From: Streptomyces sp. NBC_00091
Lineage (GTDB): Bacteria > Actinomycetota > Actinomycetes > Streptomycetales > Streptomycetaceae
Direction of reading: 5' to 3'
DNA: 64,000 bases
NCBI RefSeq assembly: GCF_026343185.1
Contig: NZ_JAPEMA010000001.1
Location: forward strand, 5,332,001 to 5,396,000
Shown: in pieces, positions 8,307-16,161 of the stretch
Layout of the letters: every line of letters starts with the position of its first letter
Position numbering within the stretch: position 1 is the stretch's first letter
Notes under the pieces: generated by a model
Seen by the model: only the letters and a program-made list of their open reading frames with translations
Database searches by the model: none
What the model was told of the DNA's origin: nothing
Translations under genes and position numbers: made by a program

Positions 8307-8340
8307 GGTGCCGTCTCCCCCACGTGGGGGAGACGGCACC
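8307..8340. promoter_or_regulatory. Perfect 34-bp palindrome between two-component system and ABC exporter
   Basis: The arm GGTGCCGTCTCCCCCAC is followed directly by its exact reverse complement, with no loop bases and a CACGTG centre. It sits in the 108-base divergent intergenic region, 27 bases from the kinase start and 49 bases from the ABC ATPase start. A loop-free symmetric site fits a dimeric regulator operator better than a terminator. The adjacent LuxR-type response regulator is the obvious candidate binder; that is inference. Confidence 0.65.
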
Positions 8341-8388
8341 CTCGCACGGGGGAGGGAGGGGATGGGGCCGGACGGCGAATCTTGAGCC

Positions 8389-9303
8389 ATGAACCGCATC
8401 GAGATCCGCGAACTGACCAAGGACCACGGCACCCACCGGGTCGTGGACCACCTCTCCTTCGACGTCCTGCCGGGCAGGGTCACCGGATTCCTGGGGCCCA
8501 ACGGGGCCGGCAAGTCCACCACCATGCGCCTGATCCTGGGCCTGGACCGGCCGACGTCGGGCACCGCCACCATCGCCGGGAGCCGGTTCACCGACCTGCG
8601 GAGCCCGCTGCACCAGGTGGGGGCCCTGCTCGACCCCCAGGCGGCCCACTCCGGGCGAAGGGCCCGCGACCACCTCCTCGCGCTCGCCGTCAGCAACGGC
8701 ATCCCGCCCGCCCGGGTGGACGCGGTCCTGGAGCAGACCGGCATCGCGGCGGTCGCCCGCCGCCGGACCGGCACCTTCTCGCTCGGCATGCGCCAACGCC
8801 TGGGCATAGCCGCCGCCCTGCTGGGGGATCCCGGAGTCCTGCTGCTGGACGAGCCGACCAACGGCCTCGACCCGGAGGGGATCATCTGGATCCGCGAGCT
8901 GATGCGCGGCCTCGCCGCCGAGGGGCGCACGGTCTTCGTCTCCAGCCACCTGATGGCCGAGTCGGCCTCGTTCGTCGACCACCTCGTGGTCCTCGGGCAG
9001 GGCAAGCTGCTCGCCGACACCTCGATGGAGGAGTTCATCGACGCACGCAGCACGCCCCGGGTGCGGCTGCGGACCTCGGAGCCCGCCCGGTTGGGGGCCG
9101 CCCTGGCCCGCGACGGTCTGGAGATGGTCGCCGCCGAGGAGGGGCGCTGGACCGTCGAGGGCATACGGGCCGAGCGGGTCGGCGCACTCGCGGCCCAGGA
9201 GGGCATCGCCGTACTGGAACTCTCCGACGAGCGGGCCTCACTGGAGCAGGCCTATCTCGAGCTCACCGCCGACCGCACCCCTTTCTCCGCCACCGCCGCC
9301 TGA
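8389..9303 (+). CDS. ABC transporter ATP-binding protein
   Basis: 304 residues of the drug-exporter/bacitracin-type ABC ATPase group. Walker A is GPNGAGKST (about 37-45), the signature is FSLGMRQRLG, Walker B is VLLLDEPTNGLDPEG, and the switch His is in VFVSSHLMAE. The last 90 residues form the extra C-terminal domain seen in exporters of this type. It is followed by a permease gene and lies opposite a two-component system, so the four genes probably form one sensing and export module. The 34-bp palindrome upstream may control it. The substrate cannot be read from the sequence. Confidence 0.95.
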   Translation: MNRIEIRELTKDHGTHRVVDHLSFDVLPGRVTGFLGPNGAGKSTTMRLILGLDRPTSGTATIAGSRFTDLRSPLHQVGALLDPQAAHSGRRARDHLLALAVSNGIPPARVDAVLEQTGIAAVARRRTGTFSLGMRQRLGIAAALLGDPGVLLLDEPTNGLDPEGIIWIRELMRGLAAEGRTVFVSSHLMAESASFVDHLVVLGQGKLLADTSMEEFIDARSTPRVRLRTSEPARLGAALARDGLEMVAAEEGRWTVEGIRAERVGALAAQEGIAVLELSDERASLEQAYLELTADRTPFSATAA

Positions 9304-9323
9304 ACCCAATGGGAGCCACTGCC

Positions 9324-10076
9324 GTGACCGCCACCGCCCTGCCCACCGTCCCCGTCCTGCACTCGGAATGGATCAAGATACGGTCCGCCCGCTCGGTCCT
9401 CGGATCGCTGATAGCCGTCTTCGCGGCCACCGCCGGGATCACGGTGCTGACGGCCGCCGCCATCGGGACGTCGGAGCCCGGAGCCCTGGGGGAGGATCGC
9501 CTGCTCGGCGCCTTCTTCGGGATCAACTTCGGCCAGATAGCGGCCATCGCCTTCGGTGCCACCGCCTTCGCCGGTGAGTTCCGGGGAGGCGCCCTGCGGG
9601 TCTCGCTCACCGCCGTGCCCAACCGGACCCGGTTCTATCTCTCCAAGGTCGTGGCTGTGGCCGGACTCGCCTTCGTGGTCGGGCAGATCACCGGGCTGGT
9701 CACCTTCGTGGCCGGGCAGGCGTTCATGGGGGACTACGCCCTCGCCCTGGGCGACCCCGGGACACTGCGGGCCGTCTTCGGCAGCGGGGTCTACCTGATG
9801 CTGATCGCCCTGCTGTCAGCCGGCCTGACCGCGCTGGTGCGCAGCGGCACCCTGGTGCTGAGCCTGCTCATACCCTTCCTGCTGATCGTGCCCTTCGTGG
9901 TGGGCCAGGTCTCCGGAGGAGCCGGGCAGTTCATGCCCGACCGGGCCGGCCAGATGGTGATGCGGACGCACGCCGAGGGGGCGCTCGGCCCCTGGAGCGG
10001 GCTCGCGGTGGCCGGGCTGTGGGCCCTCGCGGCCCTGGCCGCGGGCTGGCTGGCCGTACGGCGCCGGGACGCGTGA
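9324..10076 (+). CDS. ABC transporter permease (ABC-2 type)
   Basis: 250 residues from the GTG at 9324, preferred because TGGGAG lies eight bases before it; an in-frame ATG at 9309 would add five residues but has no ribosome site. The protein begins with the SEWIKIRSARS motif common to actinobacterial ABC-2 permeases and has about six membrane segments (near residues 25-50, 65-85, 105-130, 150-175, 180-205 and 225-245). It pairs with the preceding ATPase (20-base gap) to form a full exporter. The pair is divergent from the two-component system, consistent with self-resistance or envelope stress. The substrate is unknown. Confidence 0.9.
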   Translation: MTATALPTVPVLHSEWIKIRSARSVLGSLIAVFAATAGITVLTAAAIGTSEPGALGEDRLLGAFFGINFGQIAAIAFGATAFAGEFRGGALRVSLTAVPNRTRFYLSKVVAVAGLAFVVGQITGLVTFVAGQAFMGDYALALGDPGTLRAVFGSGVYLMLIALLSAGLTALVRSGTLVLSLLIPFLLIVPFVVGQVSGGAGQFMPDRAGQMVMRTHAEGALGPWSGLAVAGLWALAALAAGWLAVRRRDA

Positions 10077-10116
10077 CACCGGGCCAGTTGTCAGTGGCCC
10101 CCGGAATACTGACGGT

Positions 10117-10554
10117 ATGACCACGGCAGAGCATCTCGACACGATCGACCGGCTCAGGGCGGAGGAATTCCCGCCCGGGCCGACCGTGTCCGGCGTATAC
10201 GACAGCGGCCCGGGTTACCACCTCGTCGAGCTCAGCCGGACCCGGGATTTCTGGGACGACGACGGTTCGGGCCGGGAGGAGGCGGCCGAGCAGATCAGCG
10301 CCGAGTACGGAGCGCTCGTCCAGGCCGTGACCGACCGGTGGGGGCAGCCGCAGGTCTTCTCCGTCGGCTCCCTGCTCGACCGGGGGTTCGACGGGGAAGA
10401 GATACCGGAGCCGTGGGAGCACCTGTGCAACACCACCGACCACGTGCACCTGTGGCGGGCCGGGGACCAGTGGCTGGTGGTGTGCGTGGCCCAGTGGGAC
10501 AAGGAGTTTCCCTACGTGCTGATGGCAGCGGTCACCGTGGTCGACCCGCCATAG
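10117..10554 (+). CDS. Hypothetical protein
   Basis: 145 residues, acidic and soluble, with no signal peptide or membrane segment. I do not recognise the family. It has a compact alpha/beta composition with many Trp and acidic residues (for example FWDDDGSGREEAAEQI, WEHLCNTTDHVHLWRAGDQW, then LVVCVAQWDKEFPYVLMAAV). The ATG at 10117 follows AATACTGACGGT, which lacks a strong ribosome site. It lies 40 bases after the ABC permease stop on the same strand and just before the accessory patch of insertion sequences, so it may mark the end of the conserved block. Coding character (third-position GC) is convincing. Confidence 0.7.
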   Translation: MTTAEHLDTIDRLRAEEFPPGPTVSGVYDSGPGYHLVELSRTRDFWDDDGSGREEAAEQISAEYGALVQAVTDRWGQPQVFSVGSLLDRGFDGEEIPEPWEHLCNTTDHVHLWRAGDQWLVVCVAQWDKEFPYVLMAAVTVVDPP

Positions 10555-10983
10555 CCGGCGGCGGGGCTCAAGCCGTCTCTTCCGGATCTTGCCTGACCCG
10601 CGCCGCCCGGGTGCAGAACACGGGGGCGGGGTCGTCGGGGCATGGGGCACCTCCCAGACGGGGCGCGGACTAGGGAGGTGAAGTGGTCATCGGCGACGGG
10701 ACAAACGATGCGGGGGCCCGGTTCCCCGAGCTCAGCGCTCGAACTCCGGTCCGGTGGGATGCCCGTGTACGTCCCCCTGACCCTCCAAAAAACGGCTCAT
10801 GCGTCGACTTGCCATCGGGTACACGGCACGGCAGTGACTTGGGGACGCACTTCCACCCGGGCGATAGCTGGCGAGAACGACAAGACGAGGCGTGGCTTTA
10901 TCCAGAGTGTCAAATTGACAAGCCTCGATTTGTACACATACAGCTCATGACGTCCCCCGGGTAGGGGGTGGTTCACTTGGGTC
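10555..10983. other. Intergenic stretch with no convincing gene; possible decayed relative of the small membrane-protein gene
   Basis: GC falls here compared with the neighbours and open frames do not show Streptomyces codon bias. Around 10732-10770 the bases GCGCTCGAACTCCG are identical to the start of the conserved block in the small gene at 14378, and a frame there reads ALELRSGGMPVYV against ALELRCGGLHVTV. The match stops soon after. TTGACA at 10915-10920 could be a -35 box for the gene at 10984, but the -10 partner is poor. Confidence 0.4.
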
Positions 10984-11130
10984 ATGAATCCAGAGACCGC
11001 GAGCCGTCCCGCGTTCGAACTGCGCTGTGGCGGGCTGCACTTGACCGTTCAGCGCGTCCCCGCATGGCTCATCGGGCTCATCACCACAGCGGGCGGTGCG
11101 GCTGCAACATGGTGGACAACCCGCCAGTAG
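10984..11130 (+). CDS. Small predicted membrane protein, copy 1 of a local paralogous pair
   Basis: 48 residues. The conserved core is FELRCGGLHLTVQRVPAW, followed by LIGLITTAGGAAATWWTTRQ, a single hydrophobic segment likely to span the membrane. A second copy at 14378 has nearly the same core (LELRCGGLHVTVQRVPVWLI). The stop TAG is at 11128-11130, where the IS701-type element begins. If the IS elements are removed at TA duplications, the gene would have ended with one more residue (Tyr) and a TAG. The function is unknown. The size, single membrane segment and repetition would suit a toxin-like or membrane-active peptide, but nothing in the sequence proves that. Confidence 0.6.
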   Translation: MNPETASRPAFELRCGGLHLTVQRVPAWLIGLITTAGGAAATWWTTRQ

Positions 11131-12514
11131 TGCTTTGTTAGGTGGTGTCGTAGGGCTGCCAGGTGGGTTGTCGGCAGGTTGGGCAGGTTGGGCAGGCGCC
11201 GGTCCAGGTGGCGAGTAGGTGTTGGAGGAGGTCCAGGGCCTGGTAGAGGGTCAGACCCTGGCAGGGGCTTTTGGGCAGGCCCGCTGTTCGGTGAGGAACA
11301 GGTGGGCGGCGGTGACGAGGGTGACGTGGCGGTGCCAGCCGGTGAACGAGCGGCCCTCGAAGTGATCCAGGCCCAGGACGGTCTTCAGCTCGCGGTAGTC
11401 GTGCTCGATCCGCCAGCGTGACTTCGCCAGGCGGACCAGGTCCTTCGCCGGGATGTCGGCGGGCAGGTTCGAAATCCAGTACTTCACCGGCTCGTCGTGG
11501 CCTTCGGGCCACTGCGCTATCAGCCAGCTGAGCGGGATCGTGCCGTCGGCGGCGGGTTTGGGGCGACGGCCGGCGAGCCGGACCCGCAGGAGCACGAAGT
11601 GGGAGCTCATCGCGGCTTTGGAGCCCTTGCGCCAGGTCACGGCCCTCCCGCTGGTGCGTCGGGCGGCCATCACGTGATCCCGCAGGGATACCGGCCGGGT
11701 CCGGTAGCGCGGTTTCGGGCGCGGGCCGAGGCCGCCATAGACAGGCGTAACCGGTTCGGCGTCTTCGGGATAGGCGGTCATCTTGGCTTTCGCCTGGAGC
11801 GCGTAGGCAAGGCGGCGGTCCTCCAGGCCGTGGCGGAAGTCCGCGTTCGCTCCGCAGCCGGTGTCCGCGACCAGCACCGCGGGCCGCAAACCGATGCCGG
11901 CGAGTTCGTCGAGCATGTCCAGCGCGAGCTGCCACTTCGGGTGGTGACGCTCGTCCGCGGGAATCCGGCAGGCCTCCCGCCGGCCGGCCGCCTCGGGTCC
12001 GTCCCACGACTCGGGCAGGAACAGCCGCCAGGCCAGCGGGCATGAGGCGGTGTCGGAGGCGGCGTGGACGCTGACCCCGATCTGGCAGTTGCCGACCTTG
12101 CCCAGGGTGCCGGAGTACTACCGGGCCACCCCGGGCGAGGAACGGCCGACTTTGGGGAAGCCGGTGTCGTCCACGACCCACACCTCGGGCCGCACCGCGG
12201 CCACCGCCCGCCACGCCAGCCGGGCCCGCACGTCGCCGACCGGCCAGGTCGAGGACGTCATGAACTGCTGCAGCTGTTGGTGATCGATACCGAGCCGTTC
12301 AGCCATCGGCTGCATCGACTTGCGCCGGCCCTCCAGCAGCAGCCCCCTCAGATACAGGGCGCCCTTCCCACGCTGATCCCGCCGCACCAACGGCGCGAAC
12401 ACCTCGGACGCGAACTCCTCCAACTGGCCCCGCACAGCGGCAAGCTCCCCAGCCCTCATACAGCCAGCGAACTACCGCACACTCCACGTGACAAGACCAG
12501 CTAACAAAGCACTA
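11128..12514 (-). mobile_element. IS701-type insertion sequence with terminal inverted repeats
   Basis: The ends carry the inverted repeat TAGTGCTTTGTTAG (11128-11141 and its complement at 12501-12514), with partial identity continuing inward (TGGT..T.GT). The single transposase gene fills the element on the minus strand. A TA occurs at both borders, but a clear target-site duplication of the four bases usual for IS701 is not visible. The right end nearly abuts the next element at 12518, so the two insertions hit the same spot. Confidence 0.8.
11251..12459 (-). pseudogene. IS701-family DDE transposase interrupted by an amber codon
   Basis: One frame runs from 12459 to 11251 (about 400 residues) and is typical of IS701 transposases: RGKGALYLRGLLLEGRRKSM, WVVDDTGFPKVGRSSPGVAR, then YSGTLGKVGNCQIGVSVHAA, VLVADTGCGANADFRHGLED and WRIEHDYRELKTVLGLDHFE. 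The first two catalytic Asp are the DD of VVDDTGF and VADTGC, and the Glu is in WRIEHDYRELK. A single TAG at 12118-12120 stands where relatives have CAG (Gln) in GVARQYSGTLGKVGN. Everything else is in frame, so the element was probably inactivated recently by one base change, unless an amber suppressor exists. Confidence 0.85.
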
Positions 12515-12571
12515 CTAGGCAGTGTCCGGCGGATCATGTGACTGTCGGGCTGTGTGCTCGTTGTGCCCGGC

Positions 12572-13501
12572 ATGGGGCGGGGTGATCTGACGAATGCCGA
12601 GTGGGTCCGGCTGGAGCCGCACCTGCCGGCGTCGGGACAGCGCGGCGGGCGGTGGAACGGTCACCGCAAGGTGATCAACGGGATCTTGTTCCGGGGCCGG
12701 ACGGGCATACCGTGGCGGGATTTGCCCGAGCGTTTCGGCAGCTGGAAGACCGTCTATGAACGGCACCGGCGCTGGGTCGGCGGACGGCGCGTGGGACCGG
12801 ATCCTGCGTGCGGTCCAGGCTGGCGCCGACCTCGCGGGCCGAATCGACTGGAGCATGATCAGCGTCGACTCGACGTCCTGCCGTGCCCACCAGCACGCGG
12901 CCGGGGCCCGGAAGAAGAAGCCGCGCGTCCCGAAAAAAGGACAACGCCCCGGCACCACCGCCCTGACGAAGGACTCGGACGGTCCCGGGGCGGTCTGACC
13001 TGCAAGATCCACCTCGCCGGTGAGGGTGGATGCCGGCCGATGGCCTTCCTTCTCACGCCCGGACAGTGGGGCGACGCACCGCAGATGATCGAGGTCCTCG
13101 AAGGCATCCGCGTTCCCCGTCCGCAGGGCGGACGGCCACGCACGCGGCCGGACCACCTCGGCGGCGACAAGGCATACAGCTCACGCCGCAACCGCCGCTA
13201 CCTGCGAAGACGCCAGATCAAGCACACCATCCCCGAACCGAAGGACCAGCGGGCCAACCGCGAACGGCGCGGCAGCAAGGGCGGCCGGCCCACCGGCTTC
13301 GACAGCGAGATCTACAAACGCCGCAACGAGGTCGAGAGCACTATCAATCGGCTCAAGAACTCCCGAGCCGTCGCCACCCGCTACGACAAGCGGGCTTACG
13401 TCTTCCACGGCACCGTCAGCACCGCAGCAATCCGCCTATGGCTCCGCCGGCGATACACGAGACACATGGTGGTTCTAGAGTCACCCCGTGGACGTCAATA
13501 G
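12572..13501 (+). pseudogene. IS5-family transposase with two frame disruptions
   Basis: The N-terminal part (LTNAEWVRLEPHLP, GILFRGRTGIPWRDLPERFG, WKTVYERHRRW) is in one frame. The middle (SADGAWDRILRAVQAGADLA, IDWSMISVDSTSCRAHQHAA, with the first catalytic Asp) is in the +1 frame, readable at 12756-12998. The C-terminal part (LGRSRGGLTCKIHLAGEGG, HLGGDKAYSS with the second Asp, RRNEVESTINRLKNSRAVAT with the Glu) is back in the first frame. The first shift is at about 12772-12780, at a G run, and could be the programmed orfA/orfB frameshift known in this family. The return shift near 12960-12990 cannot also be programmed, so the gene is probably broken. Confidence 0.75.
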
Positions 13502-14021
13502 CTGGTTCGAGGTCGAGGACCCGGAGGAGTACGGCGAGGAGCCCTGGGACTTCGGCGAGGCCGAACTCGCCTTCCTGGCAGCCCTGCGAGCCCGGGCCGC
13601 TGATTGGCGGGTGCCGCGGGCTCCCAGCCAGGTCGGACGGCCCGAAGACGAGTCGTCGTTCCTCGTCCATATCAGCCTTCTCGATGAGGCGCGCCGACTG
13701 GTGCTCGCCGAGTGGGCCGTGCACTTTTACGGCACACACGTGCTGGCCGGGAAGGTCTGCGACCAGCTCTTCAACCTTCACGAGTCGCCCGAGCATGGCT
13801 TCTTCCGGGCCTCCGGCACGGTCGAGGAGCTCGCGGAACGGTGCGCCGGCTGGTTCGAGAGCCTGTTGAGCCGCCCTGTCGTCCGCGTCGAATGGCCGTT
13901 CAAGGACAGGAAGCACGCGACCCACTGGGAGTTCGCCGACACAGGCGAGGTCCTGGCGACGCGCGGCTCCATACCCGCCGACGGCTCATCCCCGGCCCAC
14001 CGCCTCCCGGTCCGTCCCTGA
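13488..14021 (+). CDS. Hypothetical passenger protein inside the IS5-type element
   Basis: 177 residues, strongly acidic at the N-terminus (DVNSWFEVEDPEEYGEEPWD), rich in Trp and Glu, with no signal peptide or membrane segment. I do not recognise a named domain. The composition and size resemble immunity-like or uncharacterised Streptomyces accessory proteins, but that is only a loose impression. It begins at GTGGACGTCAAT about 50 bases past the conserved end of the transposase (the frames overlap slightly), and its TGA (14019-14021) is within the right inverted repeat. It would therefore move with the element. Codon use is typical of Streptomyces, so it was not recently brought in from a low-GC host. 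Confidence 0.65.
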   Translation: MDVNSWFEVEDPEEYGEEPWDFGEAELAFLAALRARAADWRVPRAPSQVGRPEDESSFLVHISLLDEARRLVLAEWAVHFYGTHVLAGKVCDQLFNLHESPEHGFFRASGTVEELAERCAGWFESLLSRPVVRVEWPFKDRKHATHWEFADTGEVLATRGSIPADGSSPAHRLPVRP

Positions 14022-14040
14022 TCCGCCGGACAGGCCCTAG

Positions 14041-14377
14041 CGGTCACCCAGGTGCCGAGCATGGCCGAGAGTCTTCGCACTGTGGCGCATCCATGTGGTG
14101 GTTCACCCGCAGGTGCGCGATCGGCCGACGCCGTGATCGGCGCGTAAGTACGGAGGGGCATAGAAGCCTCCATCTCAGCGGACACATCCGGCGCGTCGCC
14201 GGGTTCGACCACCCCGAATGGCCGATAACGTCTTGGCGATCTCTCATCCCGGCATAGCTGCCTTCGGCAGGCGTTGTCGTCTCCTCCTTTCCTTCACCTA
14301 CGTCATGCAACGGCGCGCGACGGGAGCCAGAGGACATGCCGAACAAGTTCGACGCAGCCCGGAATGAGGACGCAACC
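14041..14377. other. Intergenic stretch without a recognisable gene
   Basis: Both strands have short open frames, but none shows codon bias or a known motif. GATCGGC occurs twice around 14115-14140. The stretch links the right end of the IS5-type element to the second small membrane-protein gene and ends with GAATGAGGA, a plausible ribosome site for the ATG at 14378. Confidence 0.5.
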
Positions 14378-14752
14378 ATGAGTCGCAGACCAGACAGCAT
14401 CATGTCACCACCGGCGCTCGAACTCCGCTGTGGCGGACTGCACGTGACTGTTCAGCGCGTGCCCGTGTGGCTGATCACTCTCGTCACTACTGCCACCGGC
14501 ACGGGAGCTGCGTGGGGGGCCAGCCGGCGGGGAGTGAAGCCCGACAGATGCGGGACCGGCCGGTGGGGGCACCTGCCAGCGGTAGCTGCCGGGGCGGGCG
14601 AAGTGGTGGTCCGTCGTGGCGGCGAGGAGACCCCGATTGATGCCGCAGAAGAGCACACGCAGACCGCCCGCGACCACGTCCCGGAGGACGCGGCCGCGGG
14701 CGGCTTCGAGCTAGGGGGTGTCCGGGGTCAGAGGATCGACCCCGGGGCGTAA
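14378..14752 (+). CDS. Small membrane protein, copy 2, read through into antisense mug debris
   Basis: 124 residues from the ATG at 14378, preceded by GAGGA at a good distance. Residues 8-48 repeat the core of the gene at 10984 (LELRCGGLHVTVQRVPVWLI, then TLVTTATGTGAAWGA). From about residue 46 onward the frame is simply the complement of a decayed mug gene, so the acidic C-terminal 75 residues (GEVVVRRGGEETPIDAAEEH) are probably an accidental extension formed when the small gene was joined to the mug remnant. The real functional unit is probably the first 45-50 residues. It ends 24 bases inside the convergent purB gene, which is another sign of a chimeric 3-prime end. Confidence 0.5.
   Translation: MSRRPDSIMSPPALELRCGGLHVTVQRVPVWLITLVTTATGTGAAWGASRRGVKPDRCGTGRWGHLPAVAAGAGEVVVRRGGEETPIDAAEEHTQTARDHVPEDAAAGGFELGGVRGQRIDPGA
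14515..14710 (-). pseudogene. mug: Remnant of a mismatch-specific uracil-DNA glycosylase gene
   Basis: Read on the minus strand from 14710, the frame gives LEAARGRVLRDVVAGGLRVL, FCGINRGLLAATTDHHFARP, then GSYRWQ, which lines up with the N-terminal half of Mug proteins (the active-site block is normally FCGINPGL). A frameshift follows, and the neighbouring frame gives HLSGFTPRRLAP, another conserved Mug block. There is no start codon (a TAG precedes LEAAR), the active-site Pro is replaced by Arg, and the C-terminal half is missing, so this is a dead fragment. It lies just downstream of purB and is overwritten on the other strand by the small membrane-protein gene. Confidence 0.75.
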
Positions 14753-16161
14753 CCGGCGGCCTCCGGGTGCTCCTTGGCGATGGCCTCGATACGGGAGACC
14801 ACGGCGGCGACCTGGTCACCCGCGGCGCCCGTGAAGGAGAGCTTGTCGGCCATGAGGGCGTCCAGCTGCGCACGGTCCAGCGGCATCCGCTCGTCGGCCG
14901 CCAGCTTGTCCAGCAGCTCGTTGCGCTCGGCGCCCTGCTCGCGCATGGCCAGCGCGGAGGCGACCGCGTGCTCCTTGATGACCTCGTGCGCGGCCTCGCG
15001 GCCCACACCGGCCCGTACCGCGCCCATCAGCACCTTGGTGGTGGCGAGGAAGGGCAGGTAGCGGTCCAGCTCGCGGGCCACGACGGCCGGGAAGGCGCCG
15101 AACTCGTCGAGGACCGTCAGGAAGGTCTCCAGCAGGCCGTCGAAGGCGAAGAACGCGTCGGGCAGGGCCACCCGGCGGACGACGGAGCAGGAGACGTCGC
15201 CCTCGTTCCACTGGTCGCCGGCCAGCTCGCCCGTCATCGAGGCGTAGCCGCGCAGGATGACCATCAGGCCGTTCACACGCTCGCAGGAGCGGGTGTTCAT
15301 CTTGTGCGGCATCGCGGAGGAACCGACCTGGCCGGGCTTGAAGCCCTCGGTGACCAGCTCGTGGCCGGCCATCAGGCGGATCGTCTTCGCGATCGAGGAG
15401 GGGGCGGCGGCCAGCTGCACCAGGGCGGTGACCACGTCGTAGTCGAGCGAGCGCGGGTAGACCTGGCCGACCGAGGTGAAGGCCTGGGCGAAGCCGAGGT
15501 GGGAGGCGATCCGCTGCTCCAGGTCGGCCAGCTTGGCGGCGTCGCCGCCCAGCAGGTCGAGCATGTCCTGGGCGGTGCCGACCGGGCCCTTGATCCCGCG
15601 CAGAGGGTAGCGCTCGAGGAGGTTCTCCAGGCGGTCGTAGGCGACCAGCAGCTCGTCGGCGGCGGTCGCGAAGCGCTTGCCCAGGGTGGTCGCCTGCGCG
15701 GCGACGTTGTGGGAGCGGCCGGCCATGACCAGCTCGGCGTGCTCGCCGGCCAGCTTGCCGAGGCGGGCGAGGACGGCGACCGTGCGGTCGCGGGCCAGCT
15801 CCAGCGAGAGCCGGATCTGCAGCTGCTCGACGTTCTCGGTGAGGTCGCGGGAGGTCATGCCCTTGTGCACGTGCTCGTGCCCGGCGAGGGCGTTGAACTC
15901 CTCGATGCGGGCCTTCACGTCGTGCCGGGTGACCTTCTCGCGCTCGGCGATGGAGGCGAGGTCGACCGTCTCCAGGACGCGCTCGTAGTCGGCGAGGGCG
16001 GCGTCGGGGACCTCGATGCCGAGGTCCTTCTGGGCGCGCAGCACGGCGAGCCACAGCCGCCGCTCCAGCGTGACCTTGTACTCGGGGGACCACAGGACGG
16101 CGAGCTCCGCGGAGGCGTAGCGGCCGGCCAGGACATTGGGGATGCGGGGCTTGGCTGTCAC
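14728..16161 (-). CDS. purB: Adenylosuccinate lyase
   Basis: 477 residues from a GTG at 16161. The enzyme splits fumarate from SAICAR and from adenylosuccinate in purine synthesis and acts as a cytoplasmic homotetramer. The fumarase-superfamily signature is SSAMPHKMNTRSCERV (near residue 290); the general-acid His region is VMAGRSHNVAAQATTLGKRF and the substrate loop is VHKGMTSRDLTENVEQ. Length and motifs match the long actinobacterial PurB. The gene stands alone, with the SGNH hydrolase upstream on the same strand 71 bases away. Its 3-prime end overlaps the tail of the chimeric small gene on the other strand. Confidence 0.97.
   Translation of the reverse strand: MTAKPRIPNVLAGRYASAELAVLWSPEYKVTLERRLWLAVLRAQKDLGIEVPDAALADYERVLETVDLASIAEREKVTRHDVKARIEEFNALAGHEHVHKGMTSRDLTENVEQLQIRLSLELARDRTVAVLARLGKLAGEHAELVMAGRSHNVAAQATTLGKRFATAADELLVAYDRLENLLERYPLRGIKGPVGTAQDMLDLLGGDAAKLADLEQRIASHLGFAQAFTSVGQVYPRSLDYDVVTALVQLAAAPSSIAKTIRLMAGHELVTEGFKPGQVGSSAMPHKMNTRSCERVNGLMVILRGYASMTGELAGDQWNEGDVSCSVVRRVALPDAFFAFDGLLETFLTVLDEFGAFPAVVARELDRYLPFLATTKVLMGAVRAGVGREAAHEVIKEHAVASALAMREQGAERNELLDKLAADERMPLDRAQLDALMADKLSFTGAAGDQVAAVVSRIEAIAKEHPEAAGYAPGSIL

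Larger units (their letters stand above)
12518..14040 (+). mobile_element. IS5-type element with passenger gene
   Basis: The left end reads GGCAGTGTCCGGCGGATCA (12518-12536). The complement of the bases around 14019-14037 reads GGGCCTGTCCGGCGGATCA, matching at 16 of 19 positions. TA lies immediately outside both ends (12516-12517 and 14038-14039), consistent with the short duplications of IS5-group elements. Between the ends lie a frameshifted IS5 transposase and, unusually, a complete second open reading frame (13488-14021) whose stop codon is inside the right inverted repeat. No other candidate right end was found nearer the transposase. Confidence 0.7.

Noticed and set aside
10642..10964. 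Open frames of 93-102 residues before the first small membrane-protein gene
   Set aside because: Codon use is not Streptomyces-like, no ribosome site of quality and no known motif; one segment is better explained as decayed copy of the small gene.
14041..14377. Possible tRNA or structured RNA behind the IS5-type element
   Set aside because: No cloverleaf, no TTCGA arm in the right place and no CCA-type end; only a short GATCGGC repeat.
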